43,046 nt of DNA, from assembly GCA_018812485.1 (NCBI GenBank), contig JAHJDO010000029.1:1-43046 (forward strand), read 5' to 3'. Shown here in pieces: positions 8,699-17,460 of the stretch. The notes beneath the pieces were generated by a model. It was not told the DNA's origin. It searched no databases and saw nothing but the letters and a program-made list of their open reading frames with translations. The position numbers and the translations under genes were made by a program. Every line of letters starts with the position of its first letter. Position 1 is the first letter of the stretch. This stretch comes from a bacterium. GTDB lineage: Bacteria > JAHJDO01.

Positions 8699-9741
8699 AG
8701 CTTCTTGAATTCGGACTGATTCTTGACTTTTGCAATAGCTGATTCGTAAGAAATAGCACCTCGTTGATACAATTCCTTAATGGATTTATCCATGGTATGC
8801 ATACCGAATTTGCCGCCAGTTTGAAGTATTGTAGAAATCTGTTCTGTCTTTTGTTCTCTTATTACATTTCTCACAGCAGGAGTTGCAACAAGAATTTCTG
8901 TTGCGACTATTCTTCCGGTTCTATCTGTCCTGGGAAAAAGCTGCTGAGAAACTATTCCCTGAATACTTCCCGCAAGCTGGATTCTGACCTGTTGCTGCTG
9001 ATGAGGAGGAAAAACATCTATAATCCTATCTACTGTTTGCTCAACATCCGGCGTGTGCAAGGTTGTTAAAACCAAATGACCTGTCTCTGCGGCTGTTAGA
9101 GCTGTAGATATGGTTTCTAAATCACGCATCTCACCTACACATATTATATCCGGATCCTGGCGCAAAACATGTCTCAATGCATTTGCAAAAGACTTGGTGT
9201 CAGAATGCACTTCACGTTGTTTTACTATGCTTTTTTTATGCTTATGAAGATACTCAATAGGATCCTCAACTGTAATAATCAAAGAAGCCCTCTCGCTATT
9301 TATCAAATCAATCATTGCTGCAAGCGTTGTGGTTTTTCCAACGCCAGTCGGCCCAGTAATCAAAACCAGCCCGTTTGGTTTGCGTGAAAGCTCTGTAACA
9401 ACATAAGGCATCTCAAGGTCTTTGAGTGTTCTAATATTTAATGATATACTTCTAAAGGCTGCCTCAACATTCCCTTTTTCAAGATGAACATTTACCCTGA
9501 AACGGCCTAAGTCAGGTATGGCAAAAGAAAAATCAAGTTCCCAGTTTTCCTCAAATTCAACCTTCTGCTCATCTGTTAGTATATTATATATCATGTTCTT
9601 AGTGTCATCCCCGCTCAAAGGACTGTAGTCCGTAAAAACAAGTTTGCCGTCTGTACGCAAGATAGGAGGAGCGCCTTCTGTTATGTGTAAATCTGATGCT
9701 CCTTTATCCATTGTCAATTTCAATAAATCTTGAATATCCAT
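8695..9741 (-). CDS. pilT: Type IV pilus retraction ATPase PilT
   Basis: PilT is a hexameric cytoplasmic ATPase that depolymerises the pilus for twitching or DNA uptake. The 348-residue length is typical. Visible motifs: N-terminal MDIQDLLKLTMDKGASDLHI, Walker A GPTGVGKTT, Asp box (TVEDPIEYLHK), Walker B region DIICVGEMRD, His box (TGHLVLTTLHT), and the PilT-specific C-terminal AVRNVIREQKTEQI (the AIRNLIRE element). Start ATG 9741 has an excellent AAAAGGAG site 7 nt upstream. It lies 176 bp after a second PilT/PilU-like gene, with a repeat in between. Confidence 0.95.
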   Translation of the reverse strand: MDIQDLLKLTMDKGASDLHITEGAPPILRTDGKLVFTDYSPLSGDDTKNMIYNILTDEQKVEFEENWELDFSFAIPDLGRFRVNVHLEKGNVEAAFRSISLNIRTLKDLEMPYVVTELSRKPNGLVLITGPTGVGKTTTLAAMIDLINSERASLIITVEDPIEYLHKHKKSIVKQREVHSDTKSFANALRHVLRQDPDIICVGEMRDLETISTALTAAETGHLVLTTLHTPDVEQTVDRIIDVFPPHQQQQVRIQLAGSIQGIVSQQLFPRTDRTGRIVATEILVATPAVRNVIREQKTEQISTILQTGGKFGMHTMDKSIKELYQRGAISYESAIAKVKNQSEFKKL

Positions 9742-9768
9742 AGTAATCTCCTTTTAAGTATTAAAAAA

Positions 9769-9902
9769 ATCCGAAATTCTAAATCCGAAACTCGAACCAA
9801 ATTCTAAATTCAAATTTTTAAAATTCAAAACAATGTTTTGAACATTTGTATTTTTGTTATTTAATATTGTTTCGTATTTCGTGCTTCGTGCTTCGAATTT
9901 AA
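9769..9902 (-). repeat. AT-rich interspersed repeat, copy B (full length)
   Basis: Read on the minus strand this begins AAATTCGAAGCACGAAGCAC, passes through AAATACGAAACAATATT and AAATGTTCAAAACATTG, and ends TTTCGGATTTAGAATTTCGG. It is a near full-length match of copy A at 4882-5017. It fills the gap between the second ATPase gene and pilT, in the same orientation relative to transcription as copy A has after recG. It contains no gene. The gap 9742-9917 holds nothing else visible apart from the pilT ribosome binding site. Confidence 0.8.
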
Positions 9903-9917
9903 TCTTCTCTGTCATTT

Positions 9918-11009
9918 TCATACATCTTTAAGCGTTCTACTAGTAGAAAATATGCCTTTTGTTCTTAATCTGAATTCTGCCTGGCTATCTGAGGCAGAAA
10001 GCGCATCTTCATATGATACTAACCTATCCTTGTAAAACTTTTCAACACACTGATTAAATGTCTGCATACCGAAATCCTTACTGTTTTTTATTGTGTCATA
10101 GATTTTTCCTGTTTGTCCTTCCAGCACGAGTTTTCTGATAGTAGGACTTGCAAGCATTATTTCCAGAGCTGGTATTCTTCCCTCTCCAGAAGCTAATGGC
10201 AAAAGCCGCATAGATATAACTCCTTTAAGTATAAATGAAAGCTGCATTCTAATCTGGCTGTGCTGGTGTGGAGGAAAGAAATTTATAATCCTTTCCACTG
10301 TCTGAATTGCATCAATAGTGTGAAGTGTGCTTAAAACAAGATGTCCTGTCTCAGCAGCCATTATTGCAGTCTCCACAGTTTCAGTGTCCCTCATCTCACC
10401 TATTAATATGACATCAGGACTCTGCCTGACAACGTATCTCAAGGCACTCTTAAACCCTTTTGTATCAATGCCTACTTCACGTTGTTCAATTATGCTCTTA
10501 TTATCCTCATGAATAAACTCTATAGGATCTTCAATTGTTATAATATGGGCTCTTCTATTAGTATTCATATACTCAATCATTGCTGCAAGTGTGGTTGATT
10601 TCCCGCTACCGGCATTACCTGTAACAAGGATCAACCCACGTTTTTCCATTGATAATTTTTGCATGATGTCGACAGGTAAATTTAGCTCCTTAAAACCCAG
10701 AATCTCTGTCTTTAATGAACGAATCACGATACCAGTATATCCTCTCTGAGTGAAGATATTAACTCTAAATCTTCCTAATTCAGGCACAGTATAACTAGTA
10801 TCTATCTCATCCTTCTCAGCAATGCCTGCCCTTTTTTGGCTTGCAAGAATGATATTGGCAGCTTCATCCATGTCTTTAGACGAAATAGACTCCTTTCCAG
10901 CAGGCTGGAGTTCTCCATTAACTCTTATATATGGAACATTCCCCACCTTAAAATAAAGGTCAGAAGCTTTCTTCTTCATCATAATCTTAAGAAACTTGTT
11001 AATATCCAT
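9918..11009 (-). CDS. Second PilT/PilU-family retraction ATPase
   Basis: This 363-residue paralogue of PilT has Walker A GNAGSGKST, TIEDPIEFIHE, DVILIGEMRD and GHLVLSTLHT. The C-terminal AIRNLIRE-type element is altered to TIRKLVLEGQTGKI, as in PilU-like accessory ATPases, and a C-terminal extension (FRLRTKGIFSTSRTLKDV) follows. The N terminus (MDINKFLKIMMKKKASDLYFK) is that of the PilT family. It probably assists PilT or works under load. PilU is the closest functional guess, but a second PilT is possible. It is 9 nt from pilR and co-oriented. Confidence 0.9.
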   Translation of the reverse strand: MDINKFLKIMMKKKASDLYFKVGNVPYIRVNGELQPAGKESISSKDMDEAANIILASQKRAGIAEKDEIDTSYTVPELGRFRVNIFTQRGYTGIVIRSLKTEILGFKELNLPVDIMQKLSMEKRGLILVTGNAGSGKSTTLAAMIEYMNTNRRAHIITIEDPIEFIHEDNKSIIEQREVGIDTKGFKSALRYVVRQSPDVILIGEMRDTETVETAIMAAETGHLVLSTLHTIDAIQTVERIINFFPPHQHSQIRMQLSFILKGVISMRLLPLASGEGRIPALEIMLASPTIRKLVLEGQTGKIYDTIKNSKDFGMQTFNQCVEKFYKDRLVSYEDALSASDSQAEFRLRTKGIFSTSRTLKDV

Positions 11010-11018
11010 AGCTTGATT

Positions 11019-12383
11019 CTACTCAATTATTCTATATTTTTTCAGCTTATATTGCAGGTTTTGTCTGGAGACTTTCAATTTTTTTGCTGTTTGATACTGA
11101 TTTCCTGCACATTTTTGGAACGCTTTAAGTATTATATTCCTTTCTGTTTGTTCAACAGTGTTTTTTAATCCTTCTGCAATAAGACGATCTTCGTCTATTT
11201 CTATTTCCTGCTCTAGCAGTTTATCAGGAAGACTTTCTATAGAAATGGTATCTCTCTCTTCGAGAATAACAGCTCTTTCTATTACATTTTCCAGTTCCCT
11301 TATGTTTCCAGGCCAGTTATATTTCATTAAGATCTGCACAACTTCTGGTAATATCTTTTTGCTTTTACTACCAGCTTTCCGGGCATATTTTTTTAAGAAG
11401 TGGCTTACCAGCAAAGGAATATCGTCTCTTCTTTCACGTAGCGTAGGTAGTACTATTGGAATAACACTCAGCCTGTAAAACAAGTCTTCTCTAAATTTAC
11501 CATCCTTTATCTGTTGTTCTAAATCTGTATTAGTAGCTGCTACTACCCTTACATCCACTTTAATACTTTTGTTTCCTCCAACCCGCTTTATTTCGTGTTC
11601 CTGCAAAACTCTCAGAAGCTTGGTCTGTATCTGTGGAGAAGCCACTCCAACTTCATCAAGAAAAATCGTTCCTCCGTCTGCCGCCTCAAATAATCCCTTT
11701 TTATGTTCTATAGCTCCTGTAAATGCTCCCTTTACATGCCCGAAGAGTTCAGACTCAAGTAATGTTTCAGTTAATGCTCCGCAATCAATTGATATAAAAG
11801 GGCTGCTTTTTCTAAGACTGTTATAATGTATTGCTCTGGCAAAAAGCTCTTTCCCAGCGCCAGTTTCTCCATAAAGAAGAACTGTTGCATCTGTGTGCGA
11901 GATTTTTTTCACCTTATCAAAAACATCTCTAATAGGAAGGCTGTTGCCTATTATATTTTTAAAATCATACTCAGATTTTAACTGTTTTTTTAGATTTATG
12001 TTTTCATCAAGCAATTCCCTCTGCTGAAGAGCTTTTCTAATAACAACCCTGATCCTTTCTATCTTAAATGGCTTTGCAATATAATCAAAAGCGCCTAGTT
12101 TCATCGCTTCAATCGCTGTATCTACTGAAGCATACGCAGTAATCATCAGAACAACAGCGCTAGTGTCATAACTTCTTATAGATTTCAATACATCTATACC
12201 GCTAACTTCCGGCATTTTTATATCAACGATTACAAGGTCAAAATGAGTTTTTTTAAACATGTTTATGCCTTCTTGCCCCTTGTCTGAAACAGCAACACTA
12301 AAACCGTCTTTTGTAAGCATTATTGAAAGAAACTCAAGCATGCTCTTCTCATCGTCAATTACAAGTATTTTATTCTTAGGCAT
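11019..12383 (-). CDS. pilR: Sigma-54-dependent response regulator, PilR/NtrC type
   Basis: This 454-residue activator has a receiver domain (KILVIDDEKSML, phospho-acceptor D54 in VIVDIKMPE, Lys in AKPF). A sigma-54 AAA+ domain follows (Walker A GETGAGKE, the sigma-54-contacting GAFTGA loop, Walker B GGTIFLDE), then a Fis-type helix-turn-helix (NQYQTAKKLKVSRQNLQYKLK). ATG 12383 is preferred over an upstream in-frame ATG because AAGGA lies 4 nt before it and it overlaps the pilS stop by 8 nt. Its likely target is the sigma-54 promoter at 27760-27776 before the major pilin. PilR is inferred from locus and architecture. Confidence 0.9.
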   Translation of the reverse strand: MPKNKILVIDDEKSMLEFLSIMLTKDGFSVAVSDKGQEGINMFKKTHFDLVIVDIKMPEVSGIDVLKSIRSYDTSAVVLMITAYASVDTAIEAMKLGAFDYIAKPFKIERIRVVIRKALQQRELLDENINLKKQLKSEYDFKNIIGNSLPIRDVFDKVKKISHTDATVLLYGETGAGKELFARAIHYNSLRKSSPFISIDCGALTETLLESELFGHVKGAFTGAIEHKKGLFEAADGGTIFLDEVGVASPQIQTKLLRVLQEHEIKRVGGNKSIKVDVRVVAATNTDLEQQIKDGKFREDLFYRLSVIPIVLPTLRERRDDIPLLVSHFLKKYARKAGSKSKKILPEVVQILMKYNWPGNIRELENVIERAVILEERDTISIESLPDKLLEQEIEIDEDRLIAEGLKNTVEQTERNIILKAFQKCAGNQYQTAKKLKVSRQNLQYKLKKYRIIE

Positions 12384-13974
12384 TGTCCTTATTCTCAACT
12401 ACAGGAAGTTTAACTATAAAACTACTCCCTTTCCCTTTTTTACTAATAACCTCTATTTGTCCGTTATGAGCGTCTATTATTTCTCTGACAATACTTAACC
12501 CCAGGCCTGTCCCCTTCTCACTTGTTGTTGAAAATGGGTCAAAAAGACTTTTCTTCTCATCAGCGGATAGTCCTTTGCCAGTATCAGTAAATCTAACCTC
12601 TATCATTTCATCTCTCGTATCTGCCTCTATTGCGAGAGTTCCACCTTCAGGCATTGCCTGGAGTGCATTAAGACATAGATTCAAAAACATCTGTTCTATT
12701 TGTTCTGCATCTACAAGAGAAAATAGCTTATTGCTATTTACATTATATTCTATATTGATTTCAGGATTAACATCACCCCGACTTCTTAGTAAAACCAAAA
12801 CATTTTTAATTATTGCATGTATGTTGCATCTTTTTAACTTGGGTTTTGCTGGTTTTGACAGATTAAGAAAGCCTGTAACTCTTTCATTGATCTTATCAGA
12901 TTCACGGATAATTAGTTCCAGTAACTTTCTGCTGCTATGACTAATTTTATCATCTTCCTTCAGCATCTCAGCAGAACCTCTCAAGGAAGCGAGAGGATTC
13001 CTGACTTCGTGCGCTATTTTTGCTGACATCTTTCCCATAAGGGCTAATCTGTCATTCTGGCTTAATTTGCGTTCTAGTTCTTTGATCACGCTTAAATCTC
13101 TAAAAATAAATATTGTCCCTTCAAGCTCTCCATCATCAGTTTTTAGTGGCGAAACGCTGAAACCGATTAACAACAGATCGCCATTTTTTCTCTGAATGTT
13201 GGCTCCAAACTGTAAGAAAGAATGTCTCTCTAAATCAAAATTCTTATTGATATAATTCTCTATCTTAATCCTGCCATCAGGAAACAGCTCTTTCCATGCA
13301 GTTCCCACGGCTTCTTCTCTTTGATATCCGAGGATGTCTGAGGCAGCTTGATTAAAATATGATATCATTCCATTGGAGTCAACAGTTATGAGCCCGCTAG
13401 CCATGTTTTGCAATATGTTATCTGTAAAGTTCTGTAATTCTCTCAGCTGTTTGGTCTTATGCTTAAGGGTTTTTGCAAGTGTCCCGCTTAATATTGATAC
13501 AAGGTAAAATATTATTGCCCGAAAACAGGTAACGTATATAACCACGCTTTTAGGCAAAAATTCAGGATTATACTGCAGAATGATAATTGCAAAATAAGTT
13601 ATCACTGCAAACGAAGTTAACACCAATCCCTCTCCAAGAGGGATTAACAGACTGCCTGCAATTATAGAAATAACATATAAAAATGTAAAGATACTGTCTA
13701 TTCCGCCGGAGTAGTAGACCAATATACCAATCCATATCATATCCGCAATAATTTGAATACGTATTAGGGTATCTAGGTATGTTCTTTTTATTAAAAGAAT
13801 GCTGTATGCTATGGTCAAAAGAAACATTACAGATATTAACCAGTAAAAGGGGATATTCTCTGCCCGAAACACAAAAGTTCCTATACCAAGCATAGCTGTT
13901 ACTATGAGAAGTCTTGCGATCATTAATGCTTTAAGCCGGGAGACTTTTTCCTGGATGGATTCAGTGAGTTGCAT
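12376..13974 (-). CDS. pilS: Membrane PAS histidine kinase, PilS type
   Basis: This 532-residue sensor kinase has about six N-terminal membrane helices (roughly 15-165, starting ALMIARLLIVTAMLGIG). A PAS domain follows (about 182-300, NILQNMASGLITVDSNGMI), then the phospho-acceptor His322 in AHEVRNPLASLRGSAEML, and a HATPase with N box LNLCLNALQAMPEGG, DTGKGL and GTGLGLSIV. It has the domain order of PilS and overlaps pilR by 8 nt, so it probably phosphorylates PilR to control pilin transcription. It starts 4 nt after the pilC stop. Confidence 0.92.
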   Translation of the reverse strand: MQLTESIQEKVSRLKALMIARLLIVTAMLGIGTFVFRAENIPFYWLISVMFLLTIAYSILLIKRTYLDTLIRIQIIADMIWIGILVYYSGGIDSIFTFLYVISIIAGSLLIPLGEGLVLTSFAVITYFAIIILQYNPEFLPKSVVIYVTCFRAIIFYLVSILSGTLAKTLKHKTKQLRELQNFTDNILQNMASGLITVDSNGMISYFNQAASDILGYQREEAVGTAWKELFPDGRIKIENYINKNFDLERHSFLQFGANIQRKNGDLLLIGFSVSPLKTDDGELEGTIFIFRDLSVIKELERKLSQNDRLALMGKMSAKIAHEVRNPLASLRGSAEMLKEDDKISHSSRKLLELIIRESDKINERVTGFLNLSKPAKPKLKRCNIHAIIKNVLVLLRSRGDVNPEINIEYNVNSNKLFSLVDAEQIEQMFLNLCLNALQAMPEGGTLAIEADTRDEMIEVRFTDTGKGLSADEKKSLFDPFSTTSEKGTGLGLSIVREIIDAHNGQIEVISKKGKGSSFIVKLPVVENKDNA

Positions 13975-13978
13975 CTTC

Positions 13979-15190
13979 TTAGAAACCCTCTGTTACCAGA
14001 GTACTCATCTTGAGTATTGGCAGGAACATGGCAATAACAATACCACCTATTATTATGCCCAAAAAACAGATTAAAACAGGTTCTATCACAGAGGTTAATC
14101 CGTCTACTGCAGCATCAACTTCGGATTCATAAAAATCAGCAATCTTTGTCAACATATCTTCCAGGGCGCCTGTTGCTTCACCAACCGATATCATCCTGAC
14201 AACCATTGCTGGGAAAAATTTACTTTTACTAAGCGGCTCTGCAATGCTTTTCCCCTCTTTAACACCTATTCCAACACTGCTAAGAGTTTTCTCTAATACC
14301 TTATTCCCTGAAGTAGCTCCAACTATTTCAAGCGCCTTAAGAATAGGAACACTGCTCTTTATCAGTGTACACAGTGTTCTTGCAAACTTTGCCAGAGCTA
14401 CCTTCTTCATGAGAGCGCCGAAAATAATTATACGAAGTTTCAATCCGTCAAACTGAAGTCTTCCTTTTTCAGTCCGCACATATTTACGTAATAAGAAGAA
14501 AGCAACAGCTAAGATTCCTGCTACAATCAGAAAATAATCTTTGAGAATTTCGCTCGTTCCTATAAGTACTCTTGTCGGAAGAGGAAGAGTTCCGCCAAAA
14601 GCATCAAAAATATTTTTAAACGTTGGAACTACTTTCAATATTAAAACCATAACTATAAGGATAGACATACCAGTAACCACTGCTGGATACACAAGAGCAG
14701 ATTTTACCTTTCTGGCAAGTTTGGCGGAATTCTCAAGATATGTTGCAAGACGGTTAAGGATTTCATCCAATGTACCACTTTCTTCCCCTGCCCTTACCAT
14801 GCTTACATAAAATTCCGAGAACACTTTTTGGTGTTTTAAGAGAGCCTGAGAAAAACTTTCTCCTCCCTCCACATCATCTTCCAGTTTTCTAATAAGTGTT
14901 TTTAAAGAAGGATTTTCTATTTGGTCAGCAAGTGTATCCAGCCCCTGAACCAGAGGCAGTCCTGCATTAACCATTGTAGCCAACTGTCTGCTAAAGAGAA
15001 TTAAATCATAGGACTTTACTTTAGTACTTTTCTTAAATATAGATGCTCTTTTTTTTTGTTCAGTTATAGAGACTATTGTTAATTGGTTAGCTCTGAGAGT
15101 GCTAACGAGATTTTTTTCGCTTTCAGCAGAATGAAGAGCTTCTATTCTCTTTCCATCTTTATCAATCGCAATATACTTATATGTCGGCAT
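13979..15190 (-). CDS. pilC: Type IV pilus inner-membrane platform protein PilC
   Basis: This 403-residue GspF/PilC family protein has an N-terminal MPTYKYIAIDKDGKR and two homologous cytoplasmic halves, each with the family motif. The first reads LILFSRQLATMVNAGLPLVQGLDTL, the second LAKFARTLCTLIKSSVPILKALEIV. Three membrane regions lie near 170-190, 215-232 and 370-390 (PVLICFLGIIIGGIVIAMFLP). It couples the PilB and PilT motors to pilin insertion and extraction. It starts 4 nt after pilB. Confidence 0.95.
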   Translation of the reverse strand: MPTYKYIAIDKDGKRIEALHSAESEKNLVSTLRANQLTIVSITEQKKRASIFKKSTKVKSYDLILFSRQLATMVNAGLPLVQGLDTLADQIENPSLKTLIRKLEDDVEGGESFSQALLKHQKVFSEFYVSMVRAGEESGTLDEILNRLATYLENSAKLARKVKSALVYPAVVTGMSILIVMVLILKVVPTFKNIFDAFGGTLPLPTRVLIGTSEILKDYFLIVAGILAVAFFLLRKYVRTEKGRLQFDGLKLRIIIFGALMKKVALAKFARTLCTLIKSSVPILKALEIVGATSGNKVLEKTLSSVGIGVKEGKSIAEPLSKSKFFPAMVVRMISVGEATGALEDMLTKIADFYESEVDAAVDGLTSVIEPVLICFLGIIIGGIVIAMFLPILKMSTLVTEGF

Positions 15191-15194
15191 GCTT

Positions 15195-16901
15195 TCATTC
15201 CGCTGTTACGCGCAAAACTTCTTCTATAGTAGTTGTGCCATTTTTAATCAGACTTATACCACCTTCCTGCAATGTTCTCATTCCGCCTTTTACAGCAGTT
15301 TCCTTAATCTCACCTGAAGTGGCCTTGTTCATAATTAGTTGCTTGATCTCATCATCTATCTTTAGTATTTCAACAACAGCAACTCTGCCTTTGTATCCAG
15401 TGTCATTACAAAGCTCGCAGCCCTTTCCTTTATATATTGTTAAATCTGATATTTTGGAAATTGGCTGTTGTAGAATATGGGCAAAATTCTCTTTTGCCTT
15501 TTCCTGCAGATCAATTTTTTCTTTGCAGTTTTCGCATATTTTTCGCATGAGTCTCTGCGCAGCAACCATTATTACAGAAGATGAGAGAAGAAACGGCTCA
15601 ATCCCCATATCTATTAACCTTGTAATTGCTCCGGGAGCATCGTTGGTGTGCAAAGTGCTGAAGACCAAATGACCTGTCAGAGCGGATTTTATCGCAATAT
15701 CAGCAGTTTCAAAATCCCTTATCTCTCCAACCATTATAATATCAGGATCCTGCCTTAATATAGATCGTAAGCCGCCGGCAAATGTCAGACCTATATCTGA
15801 GTGAGCTTGCACCTGATTGATTCCCTTTAGCTGATATTCTACAGGATCCTCAACTGTAATAATATTCTTAGTTGGTGTATTTATTTTGCTTAACGCAGAA
15901 TAAAGCGTTGTGGTTTTACCACTACCTGTCGGTCCGGTTAGAAGGATCATTCCATGCGGTCTGGAAATAGATTCTGTAAATATTTCCAGCTCTTTTTTCC
16001 CAAATCCTAATTTCTCCAGATTCAGTGTTAAACTGCTCTTATCCAGAATACGCAATACCACCTTTTCCCCAAAAATTATTGGCAGAATTGATACGCGAAA
16101 GTCTATTTCCTTATTATTCAATACAATCCTCATACGGCCATCCTGCGGAAGCCTTCGTTCTGCTATATCCAGATTGGACATAATCTTTATTCTAGAGATT
16201 AGCGCAGCCTGAAGTTTTTTAGGTGGAGACAACCTCTCGTAAAGAACACCGTCAACGCGATAGCGGATGCGCAATGCCTTATCCTCCGGTTCAATATGAA
16301 TATCGCTTGCTTTCTCCTTAATTGCTTGAGCGAGAATAAAATTAACCATTTTTACAACTGGAGCTTCCTCAGTTTCCCTTAAGAGTTTTTCTAAATCTAG
16401 TTCTTCCCTTTTCTCAGCAGGTTCCTTAATATCAATGTCCCTTAAAATCTCTTTCATATCAAAAGATACTTCATAATACTGGTCAATAGCATTGAGAATA
16501 TCCTTTTCTGTGGCTATTACAGGATCTATCTCGTATCCAGTAGTGCTTTTTAAATCGTCTAGAGCAAACACATTAAGAGGATCCAGCATGGCAATCGTAA
16601 GGGTTTTTCCTATCTTAGAGATTGGAACAATGGAATACTTTTTGGCAATTGTCTTCGGTATTGTTTCTATAACCTCTTTTGAAATTTTAAATTTTGAAAG
16701 ATTTATCGGAGGGATATTTAATTGCTCGCTTAAGCACGCCATAAGGGTCTTCTCATCAGCAAAGCCTTTTTTATAAATAATCCGGCTTAAACTGCCGCCT
16801 TTTTCCCTCTGATCATGGAGTGCCTCTTTTAACTGTTCCTCTGTAATTATTCCTCCATCAAGTAGAATTCTTGATAGGTTGTCCTTTAAAGACATAATCA
16901 T
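15195..16901 (-). CDS. pilB: Type IV pilus extension ATPase PilB, with altered MshEN domain
   Basis: This 568-residue GspE/PilB motor powers pilin polymerisation. The N-terminal MshEN-type region (about 8-150) is followed by the ATPase domain: Walker A GPTGSGKTT, ITVEDPVEYQ, DIIMVGEIRD, SALTGHLVFSTLHT, and a Zn-binding CENC...CELC pair. In the MshEN c-di-GMP motif the two Leu-Gly positions are Leu-Ser here (S10 and S39), unlike the standalone MshEN protein encoded just upstream. That suggests weak or no nucleotide binding by PilB itself. Its ATG overlaps the previous stop as ATGA. A second in-frame ATG two codons later is an alternative start. Confidence 0.95.
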   Translation of the reverse strand: MIMSLKDNLSRILLDGGIITEEQLKEALHDQREKGGSLSRIIYKKGFADEKTLMACLSEQLNIPPINLSKFKISKEVIETIPKTIAKKYSIVPISKIGKTLTIAMLDPLNVFALDDLKSTTGYEIDPVIATEKDILNAIDQYYEVSFDMKEILRDIDIKEPAEKREELDLEKLLRETEEAPVVKMVNFILAQAIKEKASDIHIEPEDKALRIRYRVDGVLYERLSPPKKLQAALISRIKIMSNLDIAERRLPQDGRMRIVLNNKEIDFRVSILPIIFGEKVVLRILDKSSLTLNLEKLGFGKKELEIFTESISRPHGMILLTGPTGSGKTTTLYSALSKINTPTKNIITVEDPVEYQLKGINQVQAHSDIGLTFAGGLRSILRQDPDIIMVGEIRDFETADIAIKSALTGHLVFSTLHTNDAPGAITRLIDMGIEPFLLSSSVIMVAAQRLMRKICENCKEKIDLQEKAKENFAHILQQPISKISDLTIYKGKGCELCNDTGYKGRVAVVEILKIDDEIKQLIMNKATSGEIKETAVKGGMRTLQEGGISLIKNGTTTIEEVLRVTAE

Positions 16902-17431
16902 AATTTTTCTTTATTTCCCTTCTCTCTTACCAACTGTTTAAAGTCAACATCTGTCATATATTCTTCTGTTGTTCTGGTGATTTTTTTACGTTTCCCCGGT
17001 CCAAAATAACGAGTAATAATATCTTCAATATCCTCTCCTCCACTGACAAAGATTCTCACATTGGAGTTAGTGGCAATCTTTACATCCTCAATTGCAGCAT
17101 CGTTTAGCGGGTCAGCCATGGCTAATACTATGATATTATCCATTTTATCTATAGGAATTAGGTGATAATGCCTTATGATTGATTCCGGAATTAACTTGAG
17201 TATATCCTGATCAATCTCATAGTTTTTCAAAGGGAGATATGGGAATCCAAACTGAGAAGTAAGGGCGTTAACCACCTGTTCCTCAGTCGCAGATCCCAGA
17301 CTAACTAAAATCTGACCCAGAAAACCACCCTTTAGTTCCTGAATTCTTAATGCTTCATCCAGTTGGTGTCCAGTAATAATGTTTCTCTCTATAAGTATTC
17401 TCCCAAGCTGTTTTCTAATAGTCCTTGGCAT
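16898..17431 (-). CDS. Standalone MshEN-domain protein, candidate c-di-GMP receptor
   Basis: This 177-residue protein corresponds to the N-terminal domain of PilB/GspE without the ATPase. The two MshEN motifs align residue for residue with those of PilB: QLG at 8-10 through Gln31, and FLG at 37-39 through Gln60. Both keep the Leu-Gly that the MshEN ligand motif requires. The first motif has Asn17 where Gly is usual and Gln8 where Arg is usual. The C-terminal tail (about 145-177, basic then acidic) resembles the PilB linker. It is coupled by ATGA overlap to pilB, so it may bind PilB or replace its sensory domain. A pseudogene remnant is less likely because the frame and coupling are clean. Confidence 0.85.
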   Translation of the reverse strand: MPRTIRKQLGRILIERNIITGHQLDEALRIQELKGGFLGQILVSLGSATEEQVVNALTSQFGFPYLPLKNYEIDQDILKLIPESIIRHYHLIPIDKMDNIIVLAMADPLNDAAIEDVKIATNSNVRIFVSGGEDIEDIITRYFGPGKRKKITRTTEEYMTDVDFKQLVREKGNKEKL

Positions 17432-17460
17432 AAGATTTTTCCCGAATAGTGTTTTTAATA

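Noticed and set aside
4882-9902. CRISPR array or IS element from the repeated AT-rich sequences
   Set aside because: Only four dispersed copies of varying length, no spacers, no transposase and no terminal inverted repeats.
15181-15672. 163-residue plus-strand frame, and many similar frames opposite the pilus genes
   Set aside because: Antisense shadows of pilB, pilC and others: no family motifs, no ribosome binding sites, and the opposite frame is a clear conserved protein.
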